Assembly: GCA_900175165.2 (NCBI GenBank)
Contig: FWWN02000582.1
Coordinates: forward strand, 1 to 64,000
Direction of reading: 5' to 3'
Length of the DNA stretch: 64,000 bases
Source of the DNA: Rhizomucor pusillus
Lineage: Eukaryota > Mucoromycota > Mucoromycetes > Mucorales > Lichtheimiaceae
Shown here: positions 34,827 to 49,180 of the stretch, in pieces
How the letters are laid out: every line of letters starts with the position of its first letter
Position numbering within the stretch: position 1 is the stretch's first letter
Notes under the pieces: model-generated
Database searches by the model: none
What the model saw: only the letters and a program-made list of their open reading frames with translations
What the model was told of the DNA's origin: nothing
Program-made: the position numbers and the translations under genes

Positions 34827-35054
34827 CGCATAGGCTTAGATGTATGACATTTATCTTAAGCGGTGATTTAGATCTATCCAAGTGTATATTTTGTAGCATT
34901 GAAGGCGTGAAGATCGGCTTCATATTTCGGATACTTGTTATCCGCGAACTTTGTTGGAAGAATAGGGTGTAAAAGACATATGGTCAAAGTTCAATTCCAG
35001 CTCGTTATAATATGCAAATGCAGACGAAAACTTCGAGTAAAAAATCCTGTATTT
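34827..35054. repeat. dispersed repeat R1, copy 1
   Basis: 228 bp beginning CGCATAGGCTTAGATGTATG and ending TCCTGTATTT. It matches 53189-53391 in the same orientation over most of its length, including AAGCGGT, ATCTATCCAAGTGTATATTTTG, GCATTGAAGGCGTGAAGAT and CATATTTCGGATACTTGTTA. No open frame is conserved between copies. Confidence 0.85.
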
Positions 35055-35242
35055 TGGTTCAAAACAGATCCATTTGAATATCGTTGATATACCATCCTAC
35101 AATGCAAAATAAAAGAAAAGAAAAAAATCATGACAGTGAAAAACAAGAAAGATGAAACAAGGCCGAGATCATAATATTGGCCACAAAGCCAGGATGTACT
35201 TAAGCATCAACTGTCACACAATGCTTGCCTTTTTCTGCAAGT

Positions 35243-35975
35243 CTAGTGGTGCTTTTTCTTTTCGTGTTTTCCATGCTTTTTGGGAACATGCGGCCTCTTC
35301 TTCATCTTCTTGCATGGTACCGGTTTCCAGCTAATATCCAAAACACCAATATCCAAGCTGCCGTGAGGAGCAATCATGCTGAATGCGCTGGGCGTTAGAT
35401 CAATTGCTTTCCCTGAAAATTCAAAATTTATGTTTCAGATAAAAAAAAAGCCCCGGAATTGATTGACTGGATATTACCGACCCACTTGGCAAGCTGCGCA
35501 CTTGTCTACGATCATGACAGTAATCTTGAGCTTCTTGTTGTTGTTATTCCTTATTTCGACGCATTTATAGCACTCCTCAAAAGTATCCATTGCCTATGAC
35601 GCCGGTTGAAATTTATGTAAGTCCAATGTTGACATGCATGAAGATGATAGTCTCGTTTACCATGGCACCAATCATATCATGAATTGTTGCATCGTACTCA
35701 GGATAGCCATTGCGATCGTAGCAAGCTGCGTTCTTCAAATCGTTGCCATTGTACCTGATAAATATGGACGGTTTACTTAATTAACATTATCCGTCGTTAG
35801 TTTGCATGAATGCAATGTACCATGTGCCACGTCCGGCTCGTTTCACAAGCGAAGCATTGTGGAAACCATCATATTCCATCATCGTAGCAACACCTTGGTA
35901 TGTGTATCGTTGCGCAAACGCATCAGCGATGAAAAATACAATTGATGTTATCAAGACACCGAGAAACGACCTCAT
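35243..35975 (-). CDS. secreted double-psi beta-barrel (RlpA/expansin-like) protein
   Basis: A secreted protein with a six-stranded barrel as in expansins, barwins and bacterial RlpA; fungal members are extracellular and often wall-associated. The start at 35975 gives a signal peptide (MRSFLGVLITSIVFFIADAFA). Exons then encode TYQGVATMMEYDGF, RYNGNDLKNAACYD, FEECYKCVEIRNNNN, KLKITVMIVDKCAACQVG (the DPBB signature with DKCAAC) and AIDLTPSAFSMI, with SLDIGVLDISWKPVPC at the end of the barrel. The tail is Lys/His-rich (KKMKKRPHVPKKHGKHEKK). An (AAT)n repeat lies upstream. The substrate is unknown. Confidence 0.88.
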
Positions 35976-36210
35976 TGACCAAATAGACGCAAAGCACAGG
36001 GACGGATAATAGCAATAAGCGTAAACAGTGAGGTATCAAGAGACGATTGCTGAGGAATAATTGGGATTTGCAGCGAAAGTAAAGGAATGGAAGTGGTGGT
36101 TTATTCAACCAGAAAATTGAAGGAGACAGAAAAAAGGAAGGAAAAAGCAAGAAAATGTATGATAGTACCTCTCGCTATATATAGATACAGATAAAAGGGA
36201 ATAGCGAAGA

Positions 36211-36248
<38 letters not shown>
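36211..36248. repeat. (AAT)n microsatellite
   Basis: About 12.7 uninterrupted AAT units, about 240 bp upstream of the barrel-protein start codon and so in its promoter region. Confidence 0.95.
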
Positions 36249-36249
<1 letters not shown>

Positions 36250-36685
36250 GGATGATCGAGAAGGCATTATCCGCTGACTTTTTGTTTGCCTACTCCCCGT
36301 CTGAAAGGGGTAAGAGCAATCTTCTTTACAGTTTTCTAAATTTGCAAGATCTGCTGCAGCTGCGACGCTGCCATGTATATAAATTACTATGATTCATTGT
36401 ATAGTCTCGAAAGCATAACGTTTCTTTTGACAGGTCCAGGCCGCGTTTGCATCCTCCGTTTTGACAATTCAGGCATGCTCCTACCGTGGAATTATTTTCG
36501 TATTGTTATAAAGCACTCCTTGCTTTGCTTTACTACTTTTGCCGGGTCCTGATACCCGCCAACGAATACCGACCCCTTTTCCATCGTTTGCATACTCCTG
36601 AATGCAAATTCATTGAGGTGAAAACGAAATCAAAGTGGATTCAACATGACTATTATCATTTATTATAAATCTTTATGTTGTCTTC
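36249..36685. other. intergenic
   Basis: About 440 bp with no gene recognised; it lies upstream of the barrel gene and downstream of the IML2-like gene. Confidence 0.35.
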
Positions 36686-39600
36686 TTAGGATTGGACGAT
36701 AGGCATTCGCTTGCGTCCATTCGTCGATGGTCCCTTGATTTCTTTCTGCTCCACGTGTTTGACTCCGACTTCATCGCACTTGTTGAGCGCTACACTAAGT
36801 CGGACCGCCATGCGATACTCAAAATCGTATTTTGAACAAGCAAGAGCTTGTTGCCACAACTTTCGGCTCTTAGCATAGTTACCTAAGCCCCAGCTTGTGA
36901 GCCCCGCTTCTACATGCGTGTAAGCGGGTGACAAAAAGACCCAGCATGTACTTAGTTTATGACTAGTTTTGCTACCCCTCCTGTGTACGACTTACCCCAA
37001 TACGCCAATGGCACCACCCAGGTCTCCGATTCTATGCTATCCTTATGATCCATGATCCAGTTAAGATGGGCGATGCTTTCGCTATGTCGTTCAAGAGCAT
37101 TAAGAATGGATGCCTTGGTCAGCAGCAGAATAGCTCTCTGGTCGTAATAATTAGGTGGCGACGTGCTAGGTGCCAATTCTTGTAATCGAATATTGTACTC
37201 CATTTTCTCTCGTTCGTAAATAAGGTCCAAGGTCTCTTGGACAAGAGCAAGACATTTTTCGAGTGCACCTTCTTCCATTTGTGCAAAGGCATTCCAAACA
37301 AGCAGTAATTCTAGGCCTGGCAGCATGAGATCCATATCTTGGTATCCACTCTTTTGGAAAAAGTCCACCTTCTTGAGTACAAAGGAATCAATGTAGCTCT
37401 TGGACGCCTGGTCTTTGGCCATCTGCGGTACTTCGGCGAATGCAAGTATTCCTCTCGTGCGGTCTCCCAGCATCTCGCCGCAAGCGCCGACAAAGTATTT
37501 GCAAAATGCAGGAGACCAGTACTTTTCCTTGCTCAGTTCCTCAAAGCATGCCGCCGCACTTTCCCAGTCGAGCTGTAATGCGTGGTTCCAGCCAGTTTCG
37601 TAAAGGGCCATTTGTCTCATGGGTACTTCCGCCCATTCGCCCCGACTAGAATCCACTGCAAACGAAAATGATTGCGTAGATAACGGCAGATTCTTGGTAA
37701 CTCGTGCTATACGGGCAGCAAAGTATAAAAAGAAGCAAGATCCAGGATGGCTCTTTTGTGCCTCAAGCAAACACTCGACTGCCGGGGCCACAAGTTCTTT
37801 TCCGTAAAGTTGAGGGGCAAACGATGTAAGGATGGAATAGTAAGAAAGAAGTCTATTTTTTATCCGGTTAGATAATCTATGCGATCAAGTTGACGTATTT
37901 GCTGCTTACATTAAAGACGCCAGAGGCGCACGGACTCCTTTGCCTTCGAGGCAGAGTTTGAGCAAAGCGAATCCAAGCTGCTTATCGCTCTTCCAGCCCA
38001 ACGTTGAGAATACTTTTAGAATTTTTGGAGGCAGTGATGATAAAATGAGATGGACTGAACCGATGCCGAACTGGATCGCAGACACTGTGTCCCGATCCAT
38101 GTACCTTGTATAATCCTGCCCCATCTTCTTATACTCTTGCCAGGCGACTGTGTAGCTATTGTACGCTGTTCAAAACAGAGAAGGTATGAGCTATCGTTAA
38201 ATGATTACTGTTGTTTGACATTCTATGTTACCTCTTCGCAAGTTCAAGCCGCACTTTACATAGCCCATCACATTTTCCTTGGTTATTTGCAACAGACCCA
38301 TTAATAGACAGCATTCAGCTTTGATAACATGTGCTCTGAGGACACCATTAGGCATGTACTTGGGCGGATTACCATTGAGACCATTGCTGTGAGACGGTCG
38401 GGTTGGAGAAGACATGGATGGAGGAAGGCCGGTGGCGTTCGTAGAAACGAGTGAAGAAAAGTATTGGGAGAATGTATCCTTGAATGACCGCTTCACGGAA
38501 GCTGAATCAATTTGAGCTTTTGAAATTGTGTACGTGGTTGCAAGGGCATTCATGGCTGTTTCGACATCATTTTGATTGTAAGTCTAATGCAAAGCACACG
38601 AAAATAAGTGCTCTCTTGTCAGATGATGCCGCAGATCTCCACCTGTCAGAAGATTATGCATACCATCAATGCTACATGCCAAAGACCATAGGTCAGTAAC
38701 TTTGGTATTGCAATTTCGTTAAGCTAATGGATATATACCTTTAATAAATGCCATGGCACCCAGGCCGAGGGCATACAGTGGATCGCTGTTTGCAAATATT
38801 GTTAGAGTTGCAAATGTGCATAAGACCCCATCCCTCTCTCGTATACTTGCATGCTCGACTTTTGCTGGAAAACCGCCTTGGCTTTCATGAACTTGTTATC
38901 GAAAAGTAATCGCATGCCTTCCCTAACAGGCTCATCTAAATCAAGATATGAGTTTGTTACGTCTGCCGTGATTATAAAAATGCTCTCGAATGTATGCCCT
39001 TACCAGCTTCTTCCTGTTCGCGAGGGCTCAGATTATTTACGGGTATATTTTTCACGTTAACAGATTGCACTGCAATCTCGTTATCTTTAAACATGTCCAC
39101 ATCAATTGGGTCTTCAATTGGATATTCGTATTCACCGCTACGTCTTGCTTTTTCTAAGGCGTCTTGTGGATCTACTCTCGATCGTAATATGGTGTCATTT
39201 TCGATTTCTCTAACAGAATTCTCGATGGCTGGCAATATAGCTCCTAAGCGGTTGGGTTCGTCAGATACAGATGTACTGTGCGTGGTCTTTTCATCAGTGT
39301 CGTCCTCGCCATCCTTCATAACAGGGATCATAGCAGGTTCGGTCTCCGTTTTGGTAACTTTTGCATGTGCTAAGCTTGTCGCTACTGTTTCTTTTGGCGT
39401 TGACATTGTAGGTTCTGCTTGACTTCCCGTACTGGATGTTGTCATAGAAACAGCAGGGGATGGCTCAGACTCTTCCATCTTTGCAGCTTTCTCCGTTGCT
39501 TGCTCTGGAGACATGTCTTCCTTCTCTTGAAGCTTTGTAGTTGATTCAGGCGGAAGAGTTGGAGAGATCGCCGCTGCATTCTCCTGCTCCGTTGGATTTG

Positions 39601-40471
39601 TCGATGTATTGCGAGTTTCTGTGCCCGCATCACTGGCGAGAGGAGGAGAAGGAGGAGTACTTGGTTCGTCTACTGTTTCTTCTTTTTTGCCTTGCTTCGA
39701 TGCCATGTTATCACCGATGCTCTCATTATTCTTATCGAAAGGCTTGTTTTCCTTTGCTTGACTTTCTTGCACGGGAGATTTTTTCTCCTCGGCACGGTCT
39801 TCATTACTTAGCAATTCATGTGGAGGAACAAAGCTGGGAGTATACTGTTCTGGTGTTGGAGGATGTGCTGCTATTTCTAATGCATTGATTTCAGCAGTTA
39901 CATCGCTGCTGGATCGCCATCCACGTAAATTTTTCCTTTTCCTCTGCTGATTCTCTCGAGTTGCCCTTGCTGGTGGATAATCAACAGGCATTACATCTTC
40001 ATCATCCAAAAAGTCGTCCTCCGCGATGCTAGCAGTATCCTGCAATGCACTGTAGATCATTGACATGCTGGTAGTCGCTATTTCATTGGTGGCTTCTTCA
40101 GATTGATTAGGCGTATCAAAGGCTGGAGGGACAGAGTCGTCGTATGCATCCTCAAAGACTTCACTTGCAGCCATCGATGATGCCCTAGATCGTGTTCCTG
40201 CCTTTGGTGTGGACGCTCCGCTACCAGCCTCGTCCTTTTGCGGTTTCGATGTTTCCGGTAGCGGCGGCACAGGCGGTATCTCTCCTTGCACTTGCTTCGA
40301 GTTAACATTCTCTACGGAGCCGGTTGTTACAGCAGATTGCCGCGATTCTTGCGACGAGACTGATGTTGGACGACTTGCAGGTTTCTGACGGAGCTGTATG
40401 CCCTTCCAGCCAGACTTGCGGTTTTCAACTGTTGCAGCATTTCTAGGAGTTGAAGACGAGCTTTTAGGCAT
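36686..40471 (-). CDS. IML2/TTC39-family TPR protein with long disordered N-terminus
   Basis: A member of the IML2/TTC39 (DUF3808) family; in yeast Iml2 acts in clearance of inclusion bodies and lipid-droplet-linked stress responses. The first exon (from the ATG at 40471, MPKSSSSTPRNAATVENRK) encodes about 500 residues of acidic Ser/Thr/Glu/Pro-rich sequence with PPVPPLPETSKP. The family core follows in later exons: DNDVETAMNAL-like repeats, VLRAHVIKAECCLLMGLLQ, IQFGIGSVHLILSSLPPKIL, VECLLEAQKSHPGSCFFLY, QMALYETGWNHALQLDWESA, QRAILLLTKASILNALE and SPAYTHVEAGLTSWGLGNY. It ends MPIVQS. The core is typical in size; the N-terminal extension is much longer than I would expect. Confidence 0.85.
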
Positions 40472-41359
40472 TGCTAGCGCGCAATTTTTCTTGGAGTGAT
40501 GATGTCAAGATCGACCAGGAGGTGGAGGAGAAGCCAGAACCTGAAAGATCAATTTGCCCTGAACGACCCAACGGGCATTGTGCCCCAGATTGCATATGAT
40601 TTTCCAGGCATGAGCCCCGCAGATGAAACCCGCTATGGGAGCAAACGATCAAGATGTTATTTTTATAATATAAAGGAATTGACAGAGTTAAAATACAAAG
40701 GTAGGAATACAATCAGGAGCATAGGAAATAATAGAGTAAGAAGGAAGGACATCGAAGAAATAAAGACGTTAGCACACTGCTGGTATTCAACTGTTGAGCA
40801 ATCATAGATGTTACTTAACGCGAAAGCATTCCCGAAGTCACGGGGACCTCCCACGCACCTAACATATAATCACAGAACACAAGCAATGCATAAAAGTAAT
40901 ATTGCTGAGAATGGAGATCGCACGCTCCCAAATGCATTGATTTCCTTTTTTCTATTGGATGGATGACTGTGCTCCTTCTGCATTCTCGACCGACATTGTC
41001 GGTATGCAGATCCCAGCGAAACTTCAATCAAAAAATGTTATAAAATGGTATTTCTCGCAAAAAAAGAGGCGATCGGGACATCCACCGAATCCATGAAATT
41101 ATGTATGGAGAAGTTTGTGATCCGACGTTCTTGGTCAACCGGCATTCGTTGTCACAGAAGGCGAGTATGACAGCGGGAAATCTGGAAAAGGGAGAAGAAA
41201 CGAAATATAGGATGAGGAAGTTTGCGTATTATTCCTTTGCACAAAAGCAGTCAAAAACACACAGTCATGAAGATCCTTGTTTCCTCTTATTTCCATTATA
41301 TAGCATTAAATGCAACGATGCCGACAATGATGCTGTATAAATATTTCTATCAAGGTGAC
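40472..41359. other. intergenic upstream of the IML2-like gene
   Basis: No supported gene; short frames here have no recognisable content. It should contain the IML2-like promoter and the 3' end of the kinase gene. Confidence 0.4.
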
Positions 41360-43081
<1,722 letters not shown>

Positions 43082-46000
43082 ATGAGGAGGAAAAATGGGA
43101 ACGGAGAGAGAAACGCGCAAAATGAGGGTGATGCAGGCATATGCTTTTCCCTTTGGTTCACAGACAATGCACGCCACATTTCATCTTCAATCTTCAACGC
43201 TAGCCAGCCACGACTCAATGCAATGGTGGCGCACGAGCTAGATGAACCATTTCGGCACGAAAAAATTGAGTAACGTTGAGTAACGTCTGAGCTCTGGCAG
43301 TAGCGCATACAATGGAGGCATTCCTGACGTGAAATACCAGAGACGCGATCAATGCGTGCTGCGTACAAAGATTATTGACTACAAGTTTACGTTAGAAATA
43401 GAGCAAACTTTTCTGTCGAGATGTAAATAGCGATTAAGAAATGAATGTCATGAATATTCCTCTGATTGTCAGTTCTCATGCAAAGTCGGGTAATACTCGC
43501 ACGCTTGGATATTTTAAAAGCATGTCGCTATCGATGTACACGTGCGAGAATGCTACAAGATAGCTTTCCATATTGTCGTGACCCGATTAATATAAACTGG
43601 CATGCTCTAGAGATAGTTGATGTCCCTACCTTTTAATACTAACAGCTCGAAGCTACTTAGCAGCAACCGGCTATAAATGTTACCAATTGTAATCTGAGGA
43701 AGGAGCGATACCCTGTGGTTGAAGGAACCATCGTAAAGAGTATTTGGAAATTCCTTAATCGATCGAGCTAACGATGGTCATAAAATGATAAATCCCAATA
43801 GAGGGATGTGGGCATGGCCAAGATGAAATAGATTCAGCCTCCTGATTACCTTCAGTCCCCTGCAAGTCGCTCAGAAAATAAGGTTCGGCGACTATTTGCC
43901 GCAGCAAACCGATAAAGAGAGACAGCAGAAGTTGATAAGAATGAACGATATTCTCCGTGTTCGAAGAAGTTCGTTCATCGAAGCATGTCGTGAATAGCTG
44001 TTGTTCCTTCTAGTGAAGGCATGTAACCTTTGATTCCCATTACTTCAAAGTTGAGACGAAAAAAGCTAGTATAACTGGCAGCCTGCACTGTGTAGGGATA
44101 GATATTTCTTTTCTATTCCTTTGTTCAAAGCTCTGACATTTTTGCGTTACTTTTCGGCATCCAATGACCTACCATTAACTTGATATCCTCAGGACATTCG
44201 GGATACTTCTATGCACTCTGACATGATTATCACCGTGCTAATGAACACAATAATTCAACACCAATTATTAGGAAATAATTCTATAGAGGAACAGTAAGCA
44301 TCATTGTAAAGTATTGTCCCAATCCTGTAAGACTGTTGATGAAGGTGATAACGAACTTCAAAACCAGTAGATAGTTGTCCGAAAAAGAATGATCGTTGTC
44401 CAGAAAGCTTGCTTCTCGTCCGGAGAAGTTTGATTGATGTTGGTAAAGAGGTTCTCCTGACTACTGATTGTTTGCGATTGCCGTTTTGGTATGTATATGA
44501 TTGCAAGTACTACTTTTCAAAAGTCTTCTTTTGCTTACTCGTGTTGATCTTTACAGCACGTCCCGCCGGTTTTTCAGCGTTCCTTTGCCCTTTGCGGCTT
44601 CTTTTTTTTCACGTCGGCGAGTAAGTAACTATTGAAAATGAATCCTGAACGATCAAAGATAATGATTGATGTCTCTAGAATCGCTCGGCCAAATTTCTTG
44701 GCTTTGCCCTGGGGCCTGCAGATTTCGTCCGGTTTTTTCATGTATATTATGTTCGACTCACTCAGGACACGTGAGCAGGTCCTCGCAATTGGTATTTAAG
44801 CCCTTCGAGACAATAAAATACAGCACAAATACTCCAGAGAATGATGATTTCATCTTGAAGATGGTGCCTGCTTTTAAGGGACGTCGATAAAGGCCAGGAA
44901 TTTCCTTTTTGCGACATGAGCCGATTTTCCAGCTCTTCCCGCAGTTATCTTGCTCAAAATTATAGCCAACAAGGACAGACCCTGACATAGCACAGGAACA
45001 CCTATGCACATTCACTGCAGCCCGCTAGTAGCAAGAGAAAGCGCGGCAATAGAAAGATTGTGGTTACGTTCCGGTGTATTGACGTAGGTAGACATGAAAA
45101 CTTGCCAAGACGATGTTGGAGGCTAAAACTTTTACTCTACACTTGCGGTTATCAAGAGCCCATCTCCCGAGCGAGAATCAGCACAACATCCGCAAGTGCG
45201 GATTGCCCAATCAGAAAGCTTTCTTGTCTGCCATTTTCCCTGGAATTGACAGCGGCTTGCTATGCATCAATTGGTTTTGTTTATTAGATACGGTACACTC
45301 GGCGTCCTCAGTTCTGTTTATAGCTAAGCATTCAATACCAGAGCAGAACCTCCCTGTCACAAAATGACCTTTACGTATATATGACAACGTAGATTGTTTG
45401 ACGCCCTGGAATAATGAAAGTAAGGACTAATGAGTGAGGAAAGTATGCTTCGGGTAGAAATTATTGGCGTTCGCTGTCAATAAAGAGAAGGGTCGAACGG
45501 CCCTTGCCTGTGCTTACTCAAAGGACATGAAACCTCCGCATTTGCTAAAAAAGAAGAGAAAAATTAGAGCTGATCGGGAAGCGATAAAATGTGGGGGTCA
45601 GCTTCATCCGCGGCCGACTGAAGCCAACTCCCCACTTGCTACGATACATTTTCCGCCCGTCTACCTGGCTATCTCTGCTAGACATGTTGCAGGCTGCACT
45701 GGCTGCTCGTCCGTCTCAGTATCAAAATCTTTAAGAAAGATAGACATGACAATTAATAATCTTTGAAAAGCCTTCAGATAGAAGACTGCGTTGCTGACAA
45801 AGAAACCAAAACAGGGTCAGTGGGGAAGGTCGTATTTGGGGGGGGGAGCACTCGTGCTGGGAAGGCGCGGGAAAAAACTTTTCTCCACGGAATATCCCGG
45901 TTTTTCAGGGTCCAACTGATTTCCACAGATAGGTGGTTATCTATCCAAGTAGACCTCTCCTAATTGTCGAAGCCAAGAGAGAATAGTTAGCTCAATTACG

Positions 46001-46758
46001 AGCGCTTAGACAACTTTGAATGCGTTACTGATTATGATTAATCGCGATATATTTTACAATGTGGATCCTTTATCTGGCCCAGTGTGTGATCGGGATATTG
46101 ATAACATGGAATTCTGATAACACGATGATGAATCGGTTTTGACCGTGAAATGGAAAAGAGTCCACATTTATACACACTCTAATGTAAATACATGGTCATG
46201 TCTACTATTGCCGGCGACACTGAGGATGAACTCTGTTTCCGACGCTACCGCCATACTGGGACATGTATCGCGTGATTACATTATATATTCACTCCATCGC
46301 TGCACGCAGGCCCCAAACCAGGTTATCCGGAGAATATTTTGACCATCAGCGCATGCAGGAAGTGCATCTTGCGCTGTATTCGGCTGTATGCTGCTCGCCT
46401 TGTATTGCTGGGTTTATTGGACTCTGCAAGTATGTCCCTGGATAACTCCATCGGTGCAAAATCAAACAGTAAATTTTTTTGTTTCGGTGATTTATTTTAC
46501 TAAAATGCGGGGGGGGGGGGAACAACTTCCCTGAAGCACCCGATGTGATCTCTCCGAAATCGCTATTGTAATTATTTTATTTTTTTCCTTCTTGTGGCGT
46601 GATGGGAGAAATGCTTTAAGTAGACTTTCTGTAATTATCTTGCCACCAGAAAATCTCGGAAGTGGCACCAAGTGGCATGTCAATTTTTTACTATAGTTTG
46701 GTTTTCTTTTTTATGTTTTATCATATGCGGATAAGATAATGCGGGGTAACATCATGGT
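43082..46758. other. 3.7-kb stretch without recognised genes
   Basis: Many short frames exist on both strands, the longest about 100 codons, but none has a motif or a plausible spliced continuation. The stretch includes G-runs at 45838-45846 and 46509-46520. Confidence 0.4.
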
Positions 46759-47834
46759 TTACAGGGAGGTCGTCTGCAGAATAAGTTCAGTCATTTCCTG
46801 TGTCCGCTGTTCCGCTCGCTCGAAGCACGTTTTCAGCACTTCAGGCCCGATGCTGTTGCCTCCATTTTTGTATACACGGTACACGTGCCCCGTCGTATCC
46901 ATTACAATGGTCATCGTCTCCTTGCTCAGGGTTTCCTCCGTGTCATTTGGGTCAGACAGCAATGCATGCGGTTGATGGAAAATGCAGAAAGTGGAGGCGA
47001 TGGGCAATCGCGATATGGTAATTGGTTTCTTGTTGGATGCAGTAGCTTCAACCATCATCGTGGGCGAGACCTGCGCTTCTGGAATAGAAACTATAATTTT
47101 TTGGCCCTGCGTCAGCAAATAGTTGTGCATATCAAGGATCATCAGTTGATGTGCCTACGTTTGGATAATGCAGTGATCAGGGCAAGCAGACTGGCGTCTA
47201 GAACGTTGCCGTCGTAATTTAAGCATACGATATCAGCGTAGAGCACCCAAACTGCCTTGCCAGGTTCAATGCAGAGTGATTTGTATGGAAAGATATCGGA
47301 TCTAGATAGAATCCACGAAAGAGAGATAAGTGCGGATGAGGTGGTCAGATAAGCTCTGGGCAGGAAAAAACGGCAAGTAGTTGATATCAATAGAACCGCC
47401 TTACTTGTTAAAGATTTGATGTATGAATTCGGAAACTGCTTGAGCTTTTTCAGAAGGTGGTCCAGGCCTGAACTTTGGAGAGCACATGGGAGATAGTTCA
47501 ACATTGGGCACTAATATCTCGTGAATATCCCAATGGCTAGTTATAGACTTTCCGAATACGTACCCAAATACCCCTCCTCTGGCCGTTCCACGTGCGGCTC
47601 ACACACCTCTGCCTTTATGCCACAAACAACAGTTGTTCCCCCGAGTCGTACCATTGAGCTGGCGTCGGCTGTAGAGATCGTACCACTCGTGATTAGTGTT
47701 TTGCGAAATCTTTCAAGTAATCGACCATCGGGTCGGACGCCTTGCTCCAGAAACCGCCTCATGTATTCATGCGGTTGTATTCTGCTAAAGATCTCAAAAT
47801 TGCGCGCTGTTGTTGTGGTTGTAGCAGCTGCCAT
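46759..47834 (-). CDS. RRP43: RNA exosome subunit Rrp43/EXOSC8
   Basis: A non-catalytic RNase PH-fold subunit of the exosome ring, acting in 3'-5' processing and decay of RNA in nucleus and cytoplasm. Four or five exons start at the ATG at 47834 (MAAATTTTTARNFEIFSRI). Motifs are QPHEYMRRFLEQGVRPDGR, GTISTADASSMVRLGGTTV, VVCGIKAEVCEP, PNVELSPMCSP, LNYDGNVLDASLLALITAL, LPIASTFCIF and DTTGHVYRVYKNGG. Splicing out GTAGGC...TTATAG gives ALSKLSIPEAQVSP, which aligns with ALKNVQLPEV of the human protein. It lacks phosphorolytic Arg/Asp motifs, as expected. Transcribed divergently from the CreA-like gene. Confidence 0.92.
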
Positions 47835-48272
47835 TGGTCGTTGTGGATCGTGGTATAGTGTTAGTGTCGAGAGGCAGCCAGCTGCGCGTGCATAAATCGG
47901 GCTAAGCCACCGTTATGGGAAAGGCATCAAAGGTTAAGGGAACGAACCCAACAATGCCGCAGAGAGATAAAGATAGATTAGCATTCGGGTAATGGGATGG
48001 TGGGATAAGGATAGCATGCATGGCATGGCATAGCACGCAAGCAAGGTTCTGTTTTCACATGATCTGGGTGATCGCCGTAGGTCGTCTTGGTTTGAGCATG
48101 TTTCCATATGGGGGGTACAAATGAGAAATCGACTGCGTGATGCACAGACGCAAATCGCATTTGTCAACTTGTCCTTTCCCCGATGAATGTGATTACAAGC
48201 GGGAATTTTTCTAGGGTTGATATGTCAGCCCGGCGGGGAAAACAGGATGTGGGGGGTTCAGCTCTTTTTTTT

Positions 48273-48313
48273 NNNNNNNNNNNNNNNNNNNNNNNNNNNN
48301 NNNNNNNNNNNNN
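48273..48313. other. assembly gap (41 N)
   Basis: Forty-one unresolved bases following a run of T, in the divergent promoter between RRP43 and the CreA-like gene. Length and content of the missing sequence are unknown. Confidence 0.99.
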
Positions 48314-48370
48314 AGAATCGGTCGGATCCTGATCGCGATGGCAACAGATAGGGGGTTTCACTGTCAATCA

Positions 48371-48377
48371 TATAAAA
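48371..48377 (+). promoter_or_regulatory. TATA box of the CreA/Mig1-like gene
   Basis: TATAAAA, 81 bp upstream of the chosen ATG at 48452, followed by C/T-rich sequence. It argues that the in-frame ATG at 48338, upstream of the box, is not the start. Confidence 0.45.
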
Positions 48378-48451
48378 AGTCGACATTTTCCTCCAACCCC
48401 ACTTTATTACTTTTCTTACTCCCAGTTATTTTCCAACCCCTCTTCCTCCAC

Positions 48452-49180
48452 ATGGAATATCAAGCCGCATCCAACCTACTTTCTCTTTCCACTATGGCCC
48501 CCGTCCAATCTGCACCAACTCCAAACAAGCGCGCTATAGCTGCCGTCGATAAGGCCAACATTCCAAGACCTTACAAATGTCCTATGTGCCCCAAGTCCTT
48601 TTACCGACTAGAACATCAAACCCGCCACATCCGTACTCACACTGGCGAAAAACCTCATCAATGCACATTCCCTGGATGCGAAAAGCGTTTCTCACGGTCA
48701 GACGAATTGACTCGACATGTGCGAATCCACACTTCGCCCAACAAACGACGTGAACGTAAGAACCAGAAGACAGCCAAGAGAGTCCGAGCTGCAGCTGCAG
48801 CTTCCATCGCCAGCAGTGCAAACACTACACCGACTACTACGCCTATGCATTCTGCTCCGCCCTCCCCTGCGCTGTCAGCTGCGGACCATCACCACTCTGA
48901 TTCGGAAACCGAGTTCCTGTTTACTCCTGGCAACTCTCCCACTATGACTCCTCGCCTCTTGTCGCCTATGGGATCTCCCAAGATGATGTCTTGCAACACT
49001 ATCAAACTAGCCCCAATGGAATGCAAGCAGTTTGATCCAGTCTTTGCCCGACCGGCTTCATTCAACAACACAAGCTTGTTGGATTTGATGGAACGACCTC
49101 CGCAAGCCCGCATTCTCCCGCCCATCACGGCCACTTCCGACAAGGCTCTTCCCTCCATTCATTCCATAATTCCCTTTTAA
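48452..49180 (+). CDS. creA: CreA/Mig1-like carbon catabolite repressor, C2H2
   Basis: A nuclear glucose repressor binding GC-rich sites in genes for alternative carbon use. One exon of 242 residues begins at 48452 ([15 protein letters not shown]). Two C2H2 fingers near the N-terminus (about residues 30-90) read [19 protein letters not shown] and [20 protein letters not shown], with linker [10 protein letters not shown]; finger sequence and order match CreA/Mig1. Following are a basic segment ([18 protein letters not shown]), an Ala-rich stretch, a Ser/Pro/Thr-rich region with SDSETEFLF and [10 protein letters not shown], and a C-terminal repression-like motif, [10 protein letters not shown]. 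It is short compared with ascomycete CreA (about 415 residues). Confidence 0.88.
   Translation: MEYQAASNLLSLSTMAPVQSAPTPNKRAIAAVDKANIPRPYKCPMCPKSFYRLEHQTRHIRTHTGEKPHQCTFPGCEKRFSRSDELTRHVRIHTSPNKRRERKNQKTAKRVRAAAAASIASSANTTPTTTPMHSAPPSPALSAADHHHSDSETEFLFTPGNSPTMTPRLLSPMGSPKMMSCNTIKLAPMECKQFDPVFARPASFNNTSLLDLMERPPQARILPPITATSDKALPSIHSIIPF

Noticed and set aside
45838..46520. nine-G and twelve-G runs
   Set aside because: Homopolymers in non-coding sequence; no evidence that they do anything beyond possible assembly uncertainty.
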